This document shows positions 36,392 to 44,624 of a stretch of 64,000 nt of DNA, piece after piece. The DNA comes from CALBZH01 sp964538515. Lineage in GTDB: Bacteria > Desulfobacterota > Syntrophobacteria > Syntrophobacterales > Syntrophobacteraceae. Where the stretch lies: positions 23,095 to 87,094 of the forward strand of contig CAZIEW010000011.1 of the NCBI GenBank assembly GCA_964538515.1, given 5' to 3'. Below the pieces are notes generated by a model, which saw only the letters and a program-made list of their open reading frames with translations, was not told where the DNA came from and did not search any database. The position numbers were made by a program, and so were the translations under genes. The stretch's first letter is position 1. Every line of letters begins with the position of its first letter.

Positions 36392-39316
36392 TTGTCAGAT
36401 GGGACTGTCGAGCTCGTTGGTCGCCTCATCACCGATTGGTTTGACAATCGTCGGGACCTCTGCAAGAAAGATCTTCGGGACGCTCCACGGGTAGCGGAGC
36501 AGTGGTCAACACGGTTCGGTTGCTCTGTCGAATCCATTCTCAGACGATCACTCAGTTGTAAGGATATCATGAACGAGCTCGAGCGCATCCAAGCTTCCTC
36601 CCAGTATTTGGGGACCCTCCTACGCCGCCGTGAGGATTACGTCGATTGGCTTTGGAACGGACGGAACCTCTTTCGCCGGTACCCGGTGACCGAGCTGTTC
36701 CAGGAGATCGAGAAGCTCGCGAGCGGAGCTTCTTCTTTTCACGGTGCGATGGCGCTGTTCCGGGAATTCAAGCAGCGGCATTTTTTGAGAATCGGGGGAA
36801 GGGACCTCCTGGGCTTGGCGGACCTTGCCGAGACGACCAGCCAGCTCAGTGACCTCGCAGGGGCAACCCTGCAGTCGGGCCTGAACGCGCTGAGCTGGCA
36901 TCCCGAGTGGTGGCTATCGGAATCAGAGACCCGGCTGTGGGAGGAGGGGAGGGAGAGGTTGAGCCTCACGGTCATGGGCCTCGGGAAGCTCGGAGGCCAG
37001 GAGCTGAATTACGTTTCGGACATCGACATCCTGTATCTTTATGGGCAGACGGAGGATGGAGGAAAAGACGCTTCCGAAACACTCGTGTTCTACAACCGTC
37101 TGGTCAACACCCTGAGCAAGCTGCTCGCGGAGAGGTTCGAGGGAGACCGTGTCTTCGAAGTCGACTTACGACTGCGGCCTCAGGGGAAGGACGGGCCGCT
37201 CATTCCCTCCGTGGGATCCGCCTCCGACTATTACCTCCAGTACGGACGGCCTTGGGAGCGGCAGATGCTGCTCAAGGCCCGCCCCGTGGCGGGAGATCGC
37301 CCCCTCGGCACGGGTTTTATCAAGGGAGTTCGTCCTTTCGTCTTCAGGCGGTTTCTGGATTTTCAGGCTCTCGATGAGCTGCGGTCCATGCGAGACCGCA
37401 TCATCGCGGAGGCGGTCCGCCCGCGTCCCGGCTGGGAGCAGTTCGATGTCAAGCTCGGGATCGGGGGGATCCGGGAAGTGGAGTTCCTCGTCCAATCCCT
37501 GCAGCTCATCTACGGGGGCCGCCATCCCGAGCTGGACGAGCCCAACACGCTCCGGTGCCTGTCCAAGCTGGGGGAGCTCCAGTTCCTGCCTCTCGACGTG
37601 GTGGAGGAGCTCACGGAGGGCTACAGCTTCCTGCGGCGTGTGGAGCACTGGGTCCAGCTTGATCAGAACCGGCACACCCAGAAGCTGCCGCAGTCGGACG
37701 AGGCGCTTTCGCGGTTGGCGTTTGCATTGGGCCTCGAAGGCGATAAGCAGCGGTTTCTCGGGGAGCTCGATCGTGTCTGTGGTGCCGTGCACAGGCGGTT
37801 TCTCGAGCTTTTCGGGGCTGATGGGGAGCGGGGAGCGGCGAGCGATTCCGAGGAAGAGGCCCATTCGGAAGGGGCATGCGGCAGGGGGCTCGCGAGCTTC
37901 CCCGAAGAATCGATTGCACGCCTGCAGCAGCACCTGTTGCCCTTTCCGGGTAAGGTCCGCGAGACCATCATGGGAACCCTGGAGCCGTTCGCCTGCGTTC
38001 AGGATCCGCAGCTGCTTGAATCGCTCCCGGTGCGGCTCGAGCGCTATTTCGCTCAGGTGGCCAAAAGGCCCGGCCTGGCAAAGCTCTTCAAGACAAAGGG
38101 TGAGTGGCTCGCGCCCCTCTGTCGGGGGGTCGTGCAAAGCGGCATGCTTGCGGATCTGCTTGCTCACCATCCCGGGCTTGTGGAAGGAATCGCGACGGGG
38201 ACCTCGCTGGTTCAGGCGGACGCCGACTGGCAACGGCGCAGCGAACAGCTCCTGGAGCGGGCGGATACCTACGAAGATAGCATGGAATGGCTCCGCCGCC
38301 TGAAGAACGAGCGCATCCTTCAGTTGGCCCTGGCCGATCTGGGCGGCGTGCTGGGTCACGGGCAGCTGGAGCAGGGGCTGAGCTGCCTCGCCGAGTTTGT
38401 CCTGCACCACACCTTTCGCCGCATCGCCGACCATCTGAAGCTCGACCCCGACTTGCCGCTCACCGTTTTGGGAATGGGACGGCTTGGCAGTGGCGAGATG
38501 AGCTATCTCTCCGACCTGGACCTGGTCTTTGTCTACGAGCCCCGGCCGGGTGAGCCGGAAGACAAGATCCCGGAAAATGTCATCCGCCTGATTCAGCGCT
38601 TTATGCGCATGCTGAGCACACCGCTCCAGGACGGCCCCGGCTATGCCGTGGATGCGCGGCTTCGGCCGACGGGGAACTACGGACCTCTCGTTGTGACGGC
38701 GCGAAACTGGCTGGAGTATTACACGAACGAGGCGGACATCTGGGAGCTCCAGGCGCTGCTCCGCGTGAAGCCCGTTGCGGGAGACGCGCGGCTCGGGGCC
38801 TGGATTCGTGAGCAGGCCGATGTGCTTTGCTTTCGGGAGCGGGATCGCGATCCCGTGTGGGAGCGCATGGGCCACCTGCGGCAGCGGATGCAGCGGGAGC
38901 GGGCCGAAGAGCGCGCGGACCTTGCGGACATCAAGCTCGGCCTGGGCGGACTCGTTGACGTGGAGTTTCTGGTGCAGGGCGTTCAGCTGACCGAGGGCCA
39001 CCGCCATCCATCCTTGCGGGCTCCTTCCGTGCGCGCCGCCCTTGGAGCCGTGCTGGATGTGCTGGGAACGCCCGCTCAGAAGCGCCGCGAGCTGGTGAGC
39101 GCTTTCCAGGCGCTTCGGTCCCTCGATCATCGACTGCGCCTGCACACCAACATGACGGGCTCGCGCGTGAGCCCGGGCCAGCTCGAGTCCCTGAAAGGTA
39201 TCGGCTTGTGGCCGATGACCAGAGCAGGGAATGCGATTGAAAGCTGGCCCGACCTGCTTCGAGTGCGTCGCAAGGTGCGAGCCGCTCTCCTGCCCTTCTG
39301 TCCGGGGCTGCGGTAG
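36392..39316 (+). CDS. glnE: Bifunctional glutamine synthetase adenylyltransferase/deadenylyltransferase
   Basis: 974 residues, close to the usual 950. Two nucleotidyltransferase domains are visible: the first with G-L-G-K-L-G-G-Q-E-L-N-Y and S-D-I-D-I-L (about residue 200), the second with G-M-G-R-L-G-S-G-E-M and S-D-L-D-L-V (about residue 697). Each is followed by an R-P-x-G or R-L-R-P segment and a helical domain. GlnE adds or removes AMP on glutamine synthetase according to nitrogen status. The TTG start is poorly supported by a ribosome site, so the true start may differ by some codons. Confidence 0.93.
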   Translation: MSDGTVELVGRLITDWFDNRRDLCKKDLRDAPRVAEQWSTRFGCSVESILRRSLSCKDIMNELERIQASSQYLGTLLRRREDYVDWLWNGRNLFRRYPVTELFQEIEKLASGASSFHGAMALFREFKQRHFLRIGGRDLLGLADLAETTSQLSDLAGATLQSGLNALSWHPEWWLSESETRLWEEGRERLSLTVMGLGKLGGQELNYVSDIDILYLYGQTEDGGKDASETLVFYNRLVNTLSKLLAERFEGDRVFEVDLRLRPQGKDGPLIPSVGSASDYYLQYGRPWERQMLLKARPVAGDRPLGTGFIKGVRPFVFRRFLDFQALDELRSMRDRIIAEAVRPRPGWEQFDVKLGIGGIREVEFLVQSLQLIYGGRHPELDEPNTLRCLSKLGELQFLPLDVVEELTEGYSFLRRVEHWVQLDQNRHTQKLPQSDEALSRLAFALGLEGDKQRFLGELDRVCGAVHRRFLELFGADGERGAASDSEEEAHSEGACGRGLASFPEESIARLQQHLLPFPGKVRETIMGTLEPFACVQDPQLLESLPVRLERYFAQVAKRPGLAKLFKTKGEWLAPLCRGVVQSGMLADLLAHHPGLVEGIATGTSLVQADADWQRRSEQLLERADTYEDSMEWLRRLKNERILQLALADLGGVLGHGQLEQGLSCLAEFVLHHTFRRIADHLKLDPDLPLTVLGMGRLGSGEMSYLSDLDLVFVYEPRPGEPEDKIPENVIRLIQRFMRMLSTPLQDGPGYAVDARLRPTGNYGPLVVTARNWLEYYTNEADIWELQALLRVKPVAGDARLGAWIREQADVLCFRERDRDPVWERMGHLRQRMQRERAEERADLADIKLGLGGLVDVEFLVQGVQLTEGHRHPSLRAPSVRAALGAVLDVLGTPAQKRRELVSAFQALRSLDHRLRLHTNMTGSRVSPGQLESLKGIGLWPMTRAGNAIESWPDLLRVRRKVRAALLPFCPGLR

Positions 39317-39358
39317 CCGGATTACGGAACGGGATGTTATCCCCACAAGGAGTCGCGT

Positions 39359-39811
39359 GTGAGACGAAAGGAAAGGGAAATTCAAGACCGGGAAGCCATC
39401 GACGCGATCATCCGGGAATGCCGCGTCTGCCGCCTCGGACTGACCGACGGAAACGAGCCTTACGTGGTTCCCCTCTCATTCGGCTACGACGGCGAAGCCT
39501 TCTATTTTCATGGGGCTTCGGTCGGGAGGAAGTTGGATCTGCTGCGGCAAAACTGCCGGGTCTGCGTCGAGCTCGACATCCTCGATGAGCTGCGTCCGTC
39601 GGAGGAAGCCTGCCGCTGGAGCGCCGGGTACCGAAGCGTGATCGGCTTCGGCACGGCGGAGATCATCACGGATCTGGAATTGAAGCGGAAAGCGCTCGCG
39701 ATCATCATGGCTCACTATTCGGATGGACGGTATACTTTCACGGACAAGGCTCTGGAGGGGACGGTCGTGATCAAGGTCTCCATTGCGAGCATCACGGGAA
39801 AGCAGTCCTGA
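39359..39811 (+). CDS. Pyridoxamine 5'-phosphate oxidase-family flavin-binding protein
   Basis: 150 residues, GTG start with AAGGAG upstream. The pattern C-R-V-C-R-L-G-L-T-D-G-N-E-P-Y-V-V-P-L, then F-Y-F-H-G-A and G-R-K-L-D-L-L, is that of NimA-like, FMN-binding split-barrel proteins. It may reduce nitro compounds or bind flavin or heme; the substrate cannot be told. It follows glnE by about 40 nt but is not obviously linked in function. Confidence 0.82.
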   Translation: MRRKEREIQDREAIDAIIRECRVCRLGLTDGNEPYVVPLSFGYDGEAFYFHGASVGRKLDLLRQNCRVCVELDILDELRPSEEACRWSAGYRSVIGFGTAEIITDLELKRKALAIIMAHYSDGRYTFTDKALEGTVVIKVSIASITGKQS

Positions 39812-39896
39812 GCGAAGGGGCATACAGCTCTCAAACGAGCGACCCTTTGACCGGAAGGCTCGGGGAGATGCAGCTTCCTGCAGATAAGGAGTCGTT

Positions 39897-40460
39897 ATGT
39901 CGGAGCCGGCAAGAAGTAGAGCGACCTATGAGGATCTTTACCGTGTTCCTGAAAACATGGTCGGGGAGATCATCAACGGTGAGTTGATCGTCACGCCCAG
40001 GCCGTCCCCGAAGCACGTCCTCTCGACGTCCGTTCTGGGAGGGAAGATACTGCCTCCGTACCAATTTGGCCAAGGTGGGCCGGGTGGCTGGATTATCCTC
40101 GATGAGGTTGAAGTCAGGCTTGGAGAGCAGTTGGTTGTCCCCGACCTTTCCGGATGGCGCAAAGAGCGGTTTCCGCAGAAGTTCGAGGCCAATTGGATTG
40201 AGGTCGCACCCGATTGGGTCTGCGAGATTCTCTCCCCCGGTACGGCTCTGCGAGATCGCACGGCAAAGAAGGCCATTTATGGCGAGAACGGTGTGGGACA
40301 TCTGTGGCTGGTCGACCCCCTCCACATGACGGTTGAAGTCTTCCGACTCGAATCCGGCCTCTGGGTCCCGGCCGGCGTCTTCGGTGGTGAAGAGAAGGCG
40401 CGGATTGAGCCGTTTCAGGAAATCGAAATCGCACTTGGTGAGTTGTGGCTGAAGGATTGA
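39897..40460 (+). CDS. Uma2-family (DUF820) putative restriction-fold nuclease
   Basis: 187 residues. The Uma2 layout is present: Y-E-D-L-Y-R-V-P-E near the N-terminus, then E-I-I-N-G-E-L. The PD-(D/E)XK-like residues are V-V-P-D-L-S-G-W and C-E-I-L-S-P-G-T. H-L-W-L-V-D-P follows. The fold is that of restriction-like endonucleases, but the biological role of the family is unsettled. It stands alone beside a palindromic repeat, consistent with an accessory gene. Confidence 0.85.
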   Translation: MSEPARSRATYEDLYRVPENMVGEIINGELIVTPRPSPKHVLSTSVLGGKILPPYQFGQGGPGGWIILDEVEVRLGEQLVVPDLSGWRKERFPQKFEANWIEVAPDWVCEILSPGTALRDRTAKKAIYGENGVGHLWLVDPLHMTVEVFRLESGLWVPAGVFGGEEKARIEPFQEIEIALGELWLKD

Positions 40461-40521
40461 TCGCATCACCTTTGTTGACGCTCAGGTCACGGCAATAGAA
40501 TAACATTCCCCAATTCACGGA

Positions 40522-40604
40522 CGTCATCCCGGCAGTCTATTAGCCGGGATCCAATCATTTCCAAGTTTGGAGTGGATTCCGGCTTGAAAATCGCCGGCAT
40601 GACG
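40522..40604. repeat. Nested palindromic intergenic element (cruciform-forming)
   Basis: An 83-bp element with outer arms CGTCATCCCGGC (40522) and GCCGGCATGACG (ending 40604), complementary with one mismatch, and inner arms GCCGGGATCCA (40543) and TGGATTCCGGC (40573), also with one mismatch. CCCGGC/GCCGGG can pair as a separate hairpin, so alternative foldings exist. This is the look of a dispersed MITE/REP-type element. No ORF is inside. Confidence 0.7.
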
Positions 40605-40688
40605 TTCCTTGGTGTTTGGCTTGTCAAGGGTCACGCCTTTGTGTAGCCGTACCCTTAGCCGCTATTCGAAGGGAGAGGAATAAGCATC

Positions 40689-43337
40689 ATGACGACCCTG
40701 AAAGACGTGCTGTCCCATCTCAAGTATCGTGCCGCCGTGAAGCTGCTCGGCCCCGACGGAGTCGCGCTCCTGCGAAAGGGCGGGAAGATGCATGTCGATC
40801 TCGAGGAGCAGGTGATCTTGACCGACGACCTTTTTACGCTCTTCATTGAGGGGGCGGTCGTCACGATCGCGCAGGCGGGTCCGGACGGCCAGTCGCTCGC
40901 CGTGCGCTGCAGCACGTGCGGGTCGTCTTGTGAGCATGCGGGGGCCGCCCTGTCCCTGATCCTGGAGGAGAAGATGCCTCTCGGTCTCGCCGCGCCCCCG
41001 CCCGAAAGGGTACCGATCGAGAGCCTGTCACCCGAGGAGTTGGTGAGGCAGGCGCTCTCCGAGCGCGAGGAGCGGGCGAAGACGGAGCGGATGCAGGTAA
41101 AATCCATGGCCCCCGAAAGCCTCTGGACCGAATACGCGGTCACGAGCACGGCGTCGGGCAAGACGTACCGCGTGGTGCTCCGGGGGTGGGAGCGGGGCGA
41201 TTCTTACTGCTCCTGTCCGGACTTCAGGAAGAACACCCTGGGTACCTGCAAGCACATCCTTCACACGCTCTCCTGGGCGGAGAAGCGCTTCAACAGGGCG
41301 ATGCGGGCGCTGCCCTATGAGCCGCGCACCCTTTACGTGCACATGAAGTACGGCGAACAGGCCGAGCTTCGGGTAGAGGCTCCCGCAGATCTCGACCGGG
41401 TCGCGGCCGCGGTCGTAAAACCCCTCATCGGGAAGCCGGTAACGGATCTTCGGGATTTGCTGCACCGGGTGACCCGGCTGGAGCAGATGGGGCAGGACGT
41501 GACCATCTACCCGGATGCCGAGGAATACATCCAGCGGTGTCTCTTCCAGGAGAAGATCCAGCGGTGCGTTGCGGAAATCCGCAAGGACCCGGCAAGCCAC
41601 CCCCTGCGGACGTCGCTTCTGAAGGTGGAGCTGCTGCCCTATCAGCTGGACGGCATTGCCTTTGCCGTGGGGACCGGGCGGGCGATTCTGGCCGATGACA
41701 TGGGGCTCGGGAAGACCATCCAGGGCATCGGCACGGCCGAGCTCCTCGCGAAGGAAGTGGGGATCTCGCGGGTGCTCGTCGTCTGCCCGGCTTCCCTGAA
41801 ATCCCAGTGGCAGGTGGAAATCAACCGGTTCACGGATCGGTCGTCGCGGCTCATCATGGGCGCATTGGAGACACGGGCCGGCCAGTACCGGGACAATGGA
41901 GCCTTTTTCACCATCTGCAACTACGAGCAGGTCCTGCGCGACGTGGATGCCATCGAGGCCACGCGCTGGGACCTCATCATTCTGGACGAAGGCCAGCGCA
42001 TCAAGAACTGGGAATCGAAGACCAGCCGCACGATCAAGGCGCTGCGCTCCCCTTTCGCCCTGGTCCTCTCCGGCACGCCGCTCGAAAACCGGCTCGACGA
42101 GCTCTACTCGGTGGTCGAATTCATCGACGACCGCCGCCTGGGACCGGCTTTCCGATTCTTCAACACCTACCGGGTGGTCGACGAGAACGGCAGAGTCCTC
42201 GGGTACAAGAACCTGGACGAGCTGCGCGAGCGCCTGAAGCCCATCCTGCTTCGGCGCACGCGCAAGCTGGTGATGGAGGACCTCCCGCCCCGGACGACGG
42301 AGATCATCCGGATCCAGCCGACCGGGGAGCAGATGGCCCTGCACGATGGCCACCAGAAGATCGTCCAGATCATCCTCCAGAAGCCCTTCATCACGGAAAT
42401 GGACCTGATGCGGCTTCAAAAGGCCCTGCTCATGTGCCGCTTGGCTGCCAATTCGACCTACCTGGTGGACAGGCAGGAGCCCGGATTCTCCAGCAAGCTC
42501 GAGGAGCTCGACAACCTGCTCGGCCAGCTCGCCGCCGAAGAGGACCGCAAGATCGTCCTCTTCACGGAATGGACCACGATGCTCGACCTGATCGAGCCGA
42601 TCCTGATCAGGCACGGGCTGGATTATGTTCGACTGGACGGCTCCGTGCCGCAGAAAGTGCGCCAGGTCCTGGTTCACCGGTTCCAGAAGGTCCCCGAATG
42701 CCGGGTCTTCATCACGACAAACGCCGGATCCACGGGCCTCAACCTGCAGGCGGCCAACACGGTCGTGAACGTCGAGCTCCCCTGGAACCCGGCGGTGCTG
42801 GAGCAGCGCATCGCGCGAGCCCACCGCATGGGGCAGAAGCGGTCCGTCCAGGTTTACCTGCTCGTCTCCGAGGGGACGCTTGAGGAAAGCCTCCTCGGAA
42901 CGCTCTCGGCCAAGCAGGAGCTGGCGCTCGCGGCGCTCGACCCCGATTCCGACGTGACCGAGCTGGATCTGGTGAGTGGCATGGAGGAACTGAAACGACG
43001 GTTGGAAGTGCTCCTGGGCGTCAAGCCGGCAGCCCCTGTTGATGAGAGCGAAAAGGCCCGCATCGAGCGCCAGGCCGCTGAAATGGCCCGAAAGGAACGG
43101 GTCGCCGCAGCCGGAGGTCATCTCCTGGGTGCCGCCTTCAGCTTCATGGGCGAAATGCTCGCCCAGCAGCAGGAGACCGAAAAGGGCTCCGCCCTCGCCG
43201 AGGCCCTCAAGACCAAGCTGGCCCAATGCCTGGACCGCGGCGAAGACGGCAAGCTCAAAATGACCATCACCCTCCCCGACGAAAGCGCCCTCGATACCCT
43301 GGCCCGCTCTCTCGCGGCCATGCTCGGGGCACAGTGA
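40689..43337 (+). CDS. SNF2-family DNA helicase with two SWIM-like zinc motifs
   Basis: 882 residues. Cys/His set one is C74-C77-C81-H83 (a spacing variant of SWIM). Set two is C-S-C-P-D-F then C-K-H near residues 175-190 (classic CxC...CxH). The helicase core follows: Walker A D-D-M-G-L-G-K-T near residue 336, motif II D-E-G-Q near 432 (Gly replaces the usual Ala), S-G-T-P-L-E-N-R, and in the C-terminal lobe N-A-G-S-T-G-L-N-L-Q and Q-R-I-A-R-A-H-R-M-G-Q. This is a remodelling translocase acting on DNA-protein complexes. It has no restriction or defence partners next to it. Confidence 0.9.
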   Translation: MTTLKDVLSHLKYRAAVKLLGPDGVALLRKGGKMHVDLEEQVILTDDLFTLFIEGAVVTIAQAGPDGQSLAVRCSTCGSSCEHAGAALSLILEEKMPLGLAAPPPERVPIESLSPEELVRQALSEREERAKTERMQVKSMAPESLWTEYAVTSTASGKTYRVVLRGWERGDSYCSCPDFRKNTLGTCKHILHTLSWAEKRFNRAMRALPYEPRTLYVHMKYGEQAELRVEAPADLDRVAAAVVKPLIGKPVTDLRDLLHRVTRLEQMGQDVTIYPDAEEYIQRCLFQEKIQRCVAEIRKDPASHPLRTSLLKVELLPYQLDGIAFAVGTGRAILADDMGLGKTIQGIGTAELLAKEVGISRVLVVCPASLKSQWQVEINRFTDRSSRLIMGALETRAGQYRDNGAFFTICNYEQVLRDVDAIEATRWDLIILDEGQRIKNWESKTSRTIKALRSPFALVLSGTPLENRLDELYSVVEFIDDRRLGPAFRFFNTYRVVDENGRVLGYKNLDELRERLKPILLRRTRKLVMEDLPPRTTEIIRIQPTGEQMALHDGHQKIVQIILQKPFITEMDLMRLQKALLMCRLAANSTYLVDRQEPGFSSKLEELDNLLGQLAAEEDRKIVLFTEWTTMLDLIEPILIRHGLDYVRLDGSVPQKVRQVLVHRFQKVPECRVFITTNAGSTGLNLQAANTVVNVELPWNPAVLEQRIARAHRMGQKRSVQVYLLVSEGTLEESLLGTLSAKQELALAALDPDSDVTELDLVSGMEELKRRLEVLLGVKPAAPVDESEKARIERQAAEMARKERVAAAGGHLLGAAFSFMGEMLAQQQETEKGSALAEALKTKLAQCLDRGEDGKLKMTITLPDESALDTLARSLAAMLGAQ

Positions 43338-43474
43338 GGCATGAGGAGGGGGGGCCGCATCCTGGGGTTTTGAAGGAGCCACAAAGCCATTGGGCAGTTT
43401 TCATGCACTCTGACATTCTGTTTCGTGCTTGCTCTGACAGTCAGCATGACATATGACCATACTGGAAGTGCATA

Positions 43475-43744
43475 ATGGCTTCGGCAAAGATCGCCATCAC
43501 ATTGGACGTGGGTACCCTGCAGCGGCTCGATCGGCTGGCAAGAGACCGGGTGTTCCCCAACCGAAGCAAGGCAATCCAGGATGCAGTTGAAGAAAAACTG
43601 CAGAGACTGGAGCGAAACCGCCTTTCCCGAGAGTGCGCAAAGCTTGATGCGGCTGTGGAGAAGACTCTGGCCGAAGAGGGCATGGAAGGGGAGCTGGATC
43701 AGTGGCCGGAGTACCGAGGGGCGAGATTCGCTGGGCTGATCTAG
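43475..43744 (+). CDS. RHH (CopG-like) antitoxin, orphaned
   Basis: 89 residues. The N-terminal strand K-I-A-I-T-L-D and helices with R-L-D-R-L-A-R, N-R-S-K-A-I-Q-D-A-V-E-E-K-L form an RHH domain. The tail reaches W-P-E-Y, where related antitoxins usually stop just before a MazF/PemK toxin. Here the frame continues R-G-A-R-F-A-G-L-I, which is the shifted reading of the first toxin codons. The antitoxin thus seems to have gained a short tail by loss of its stop. GGAAG lies a few bases before ATG. Confidence 0.75.
   Translation: MASAKIAITLDVGTLQRLDRLARDRVFPNRSKAIQDAVEEKLQRLERNRLSRECAKLDAAVEKTLAEEGMEGELDQWPEYRGARFAGLI
43714..43743 (+). pseudogene. Remnant of a MazF/PemK-type toxin N-terminus
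   Basis: In the frame offset from the antitoxin end, the codons read P-R-G-E-I-R-W-A-D-L. This is the conserved N-terminal strand of MazF/PemK endoribonucleases (R-G-E-I-x-W-A-D-L). After this the sequence passes straight into the dispersed repeat at 43749, and no further toxin sequence is seen. There is also no start codon. About 100 toxin codons are missing. Confidence 0.6.
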
Positions 43745-43748
43745 TGCA

Positions 43749-43807
43749 CCGTCAAAGAAGGTTTGCCGGGCAAGAGAACACCCACCAACCCCTCTTGTAG
43801 GTTGGTG
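43749..43807. repeat. Dispersed repeat, copy A (at the mazF truncation point)
   Basis: The first 43 or so bases match the element at 59282 in about nine of ten positions, including the conserved mini-palindrome TTGCCGGGCAA and AGAGAACAC. It ends in a hairpin, CACCAACC (43783) with GGTTGGTG (43800-43807), 9-nt loop. It begins exactly where toxin similarity ends. Confidence 0.65.
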
Positions 43808-44222
43808 ATGGATCAGGTAGGGGGCCAACTTCAGCGGTACAGAGCGTGGCAGACCGATCCCCCGGTGGGGCATCGGGGTGTTGAAACTGTCGCAGAACAA
43901 AGATCTTTCGGATGTCATGACACCCCCTGGCCCCCCTGAAGGGAGGAATTGACTGGTCAACGAGTTTAGGGCTTTCGCCGCGCAGGACTAGTCGGGAACT
44001 GCTCGTCCAACTGAAACCACCTCACGTCTTTGACCCCGTCCGCGTTATTCTTGCTTATTCCTTTTTAGACCGTGCTCATAGGCCACTTGGCGATTCCGCG
44101 ACCCATGGAAAGGCGCGAGCGCAATCCTCGTGGGGCTTGGCATCCAATTCAATGGGGGGCTCGCGCTGGGAGAGCGGCATTGCCATCCTTTGGCCAGGCT
44201 TCAGTGCCGCTAAAAATAAGTG

Positions 44223-44251
44223 TTGACTCCGTGGATCAGTACTGCTAATTA
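44223..44251 (+). promoter_or_regulatory. Promoter-like TTGACT / extended -10 before the structured RNA candidate
   Basis: TTGACT at 44223-44228 and, 17 nt later, TAATTA preceded by TG-C (extended -10); a weaker alternative -10 is GCTAAT. The predicted start (about 44257) falls at the foot of the first hairpin. Confidence 0.45.
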
Positions 44252-44255
44252 GCAC

Positions 44256-44376
44256 GATCGTTCATGTAGTGAAAATGAAAGCGATCCATCGGCACACAAT
44301 GGCGTGCGCTGGGTGATCGAAGGGCATAAGGACAACGACGTCCCACTCCTAAACTGGAGCAGGGGCGTTTTTTGTT
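44256..44376 (+). ncRNA. Candidate small RNA or attenuated leader upstream of the glutamate synthase
   Basis: The segment folds as GATCG-TTCAT, a 9-nt loop, ATGAA-(AG)-CGATC (44256-44286), then a smaller GCAC/GTGC pairing near 44292-44310, then a strong terminator. Length is about 120 nt. It could be a free small RNA, or a leader that controls the glutamate synthase gene 250 bp downstream. No Rfam family was recognised. Confidence 0.4.
44338..44376 (+). terminator. Rho-independent terminator
   Basis: ACGTCCC-ACTCC pairs with GGAG-CA-GGGGCGT around a TAAACT loop and is followed by TTTTTTGTTTTT. The strong stem and long T run make this the clearest terminator in the window. It sits 250 bp before a gene rather than after one. 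Confidence 0.75.
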
Positions 44377-44414
44377 TTTGGCCTGTTTCACTGCCGAATG
44401 AATCGATAGGGTAG

Positions 44415-44612
44415 GTGCCAGCCGCGATCGAGAAGCGATGGAGGCTGGTTGGGATCTTGCCGGGCGTAGAGCGAGCCGGCCGGGTCTGGTTACGGATATC
44501 CGAGAGGTTCGGGTGGGCCTACAAGGGTGTACGGCCTGACGGGACGGTGGTGTCCGACGAGTGTCTCGAGCGTGCAGGATGGATTGCTACCCTTTCAACG
44601 ACGAACGATTAG
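44415..44612 (+). CDS. Possible small protein, 65 residues
   Basis: GTG-started frame whose TAG stop lies at the AGGAG ribosome site of the glutamate synthase gene. The product (R-V-W-L-R-I-S-E-R-F-G-W-A-Y-K-G-V, R-P-D-G-T-V-V-S-D-E) has a natural amino-acid balance and GC-rich third positions, but I recognise no family. The ribosome site is weak. It could be a leader peptide, a gene remnant or chance. Confidence 0.35.
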   Translation: MPAAIEKRWRLVGILPGVERAGRVWLRISERFGWAYKGVRPDGTVVSDECLERAGWIATLSTTND

Positions 44613-44624
44613 GAGCTTAAAACG

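Larger units (their letters stand above)
43745..44624. other. 880-bp intergenic region rich in hairpins
   Basis: After the repeat copy there is no convincing long gene. Features seen: an 8-bp inverted repeat GCGCGAGC (44113) / GCTCGCGC (44159), a 7-bp one AGCGGCA (44173) / TGCCGCT (44205), then a promoter-like pair, a short structured transcript candidate with a terminator, and a 65-codon ORF. The stretch 43808-44100 shows nothing I can name. Confidence 0.5.

Noticed and set aside
44250..44400. Glutamine riboswitch (glnA or downstream-peptide type) before the glutamate synthase
   Set aside because: ATCGTTCAT near 44257 and the small ORF downstream recalled these motifs, but the conserved 3' segment with GGAAGTAGG is absent and the TTCAT pairs within a simple hairpin.
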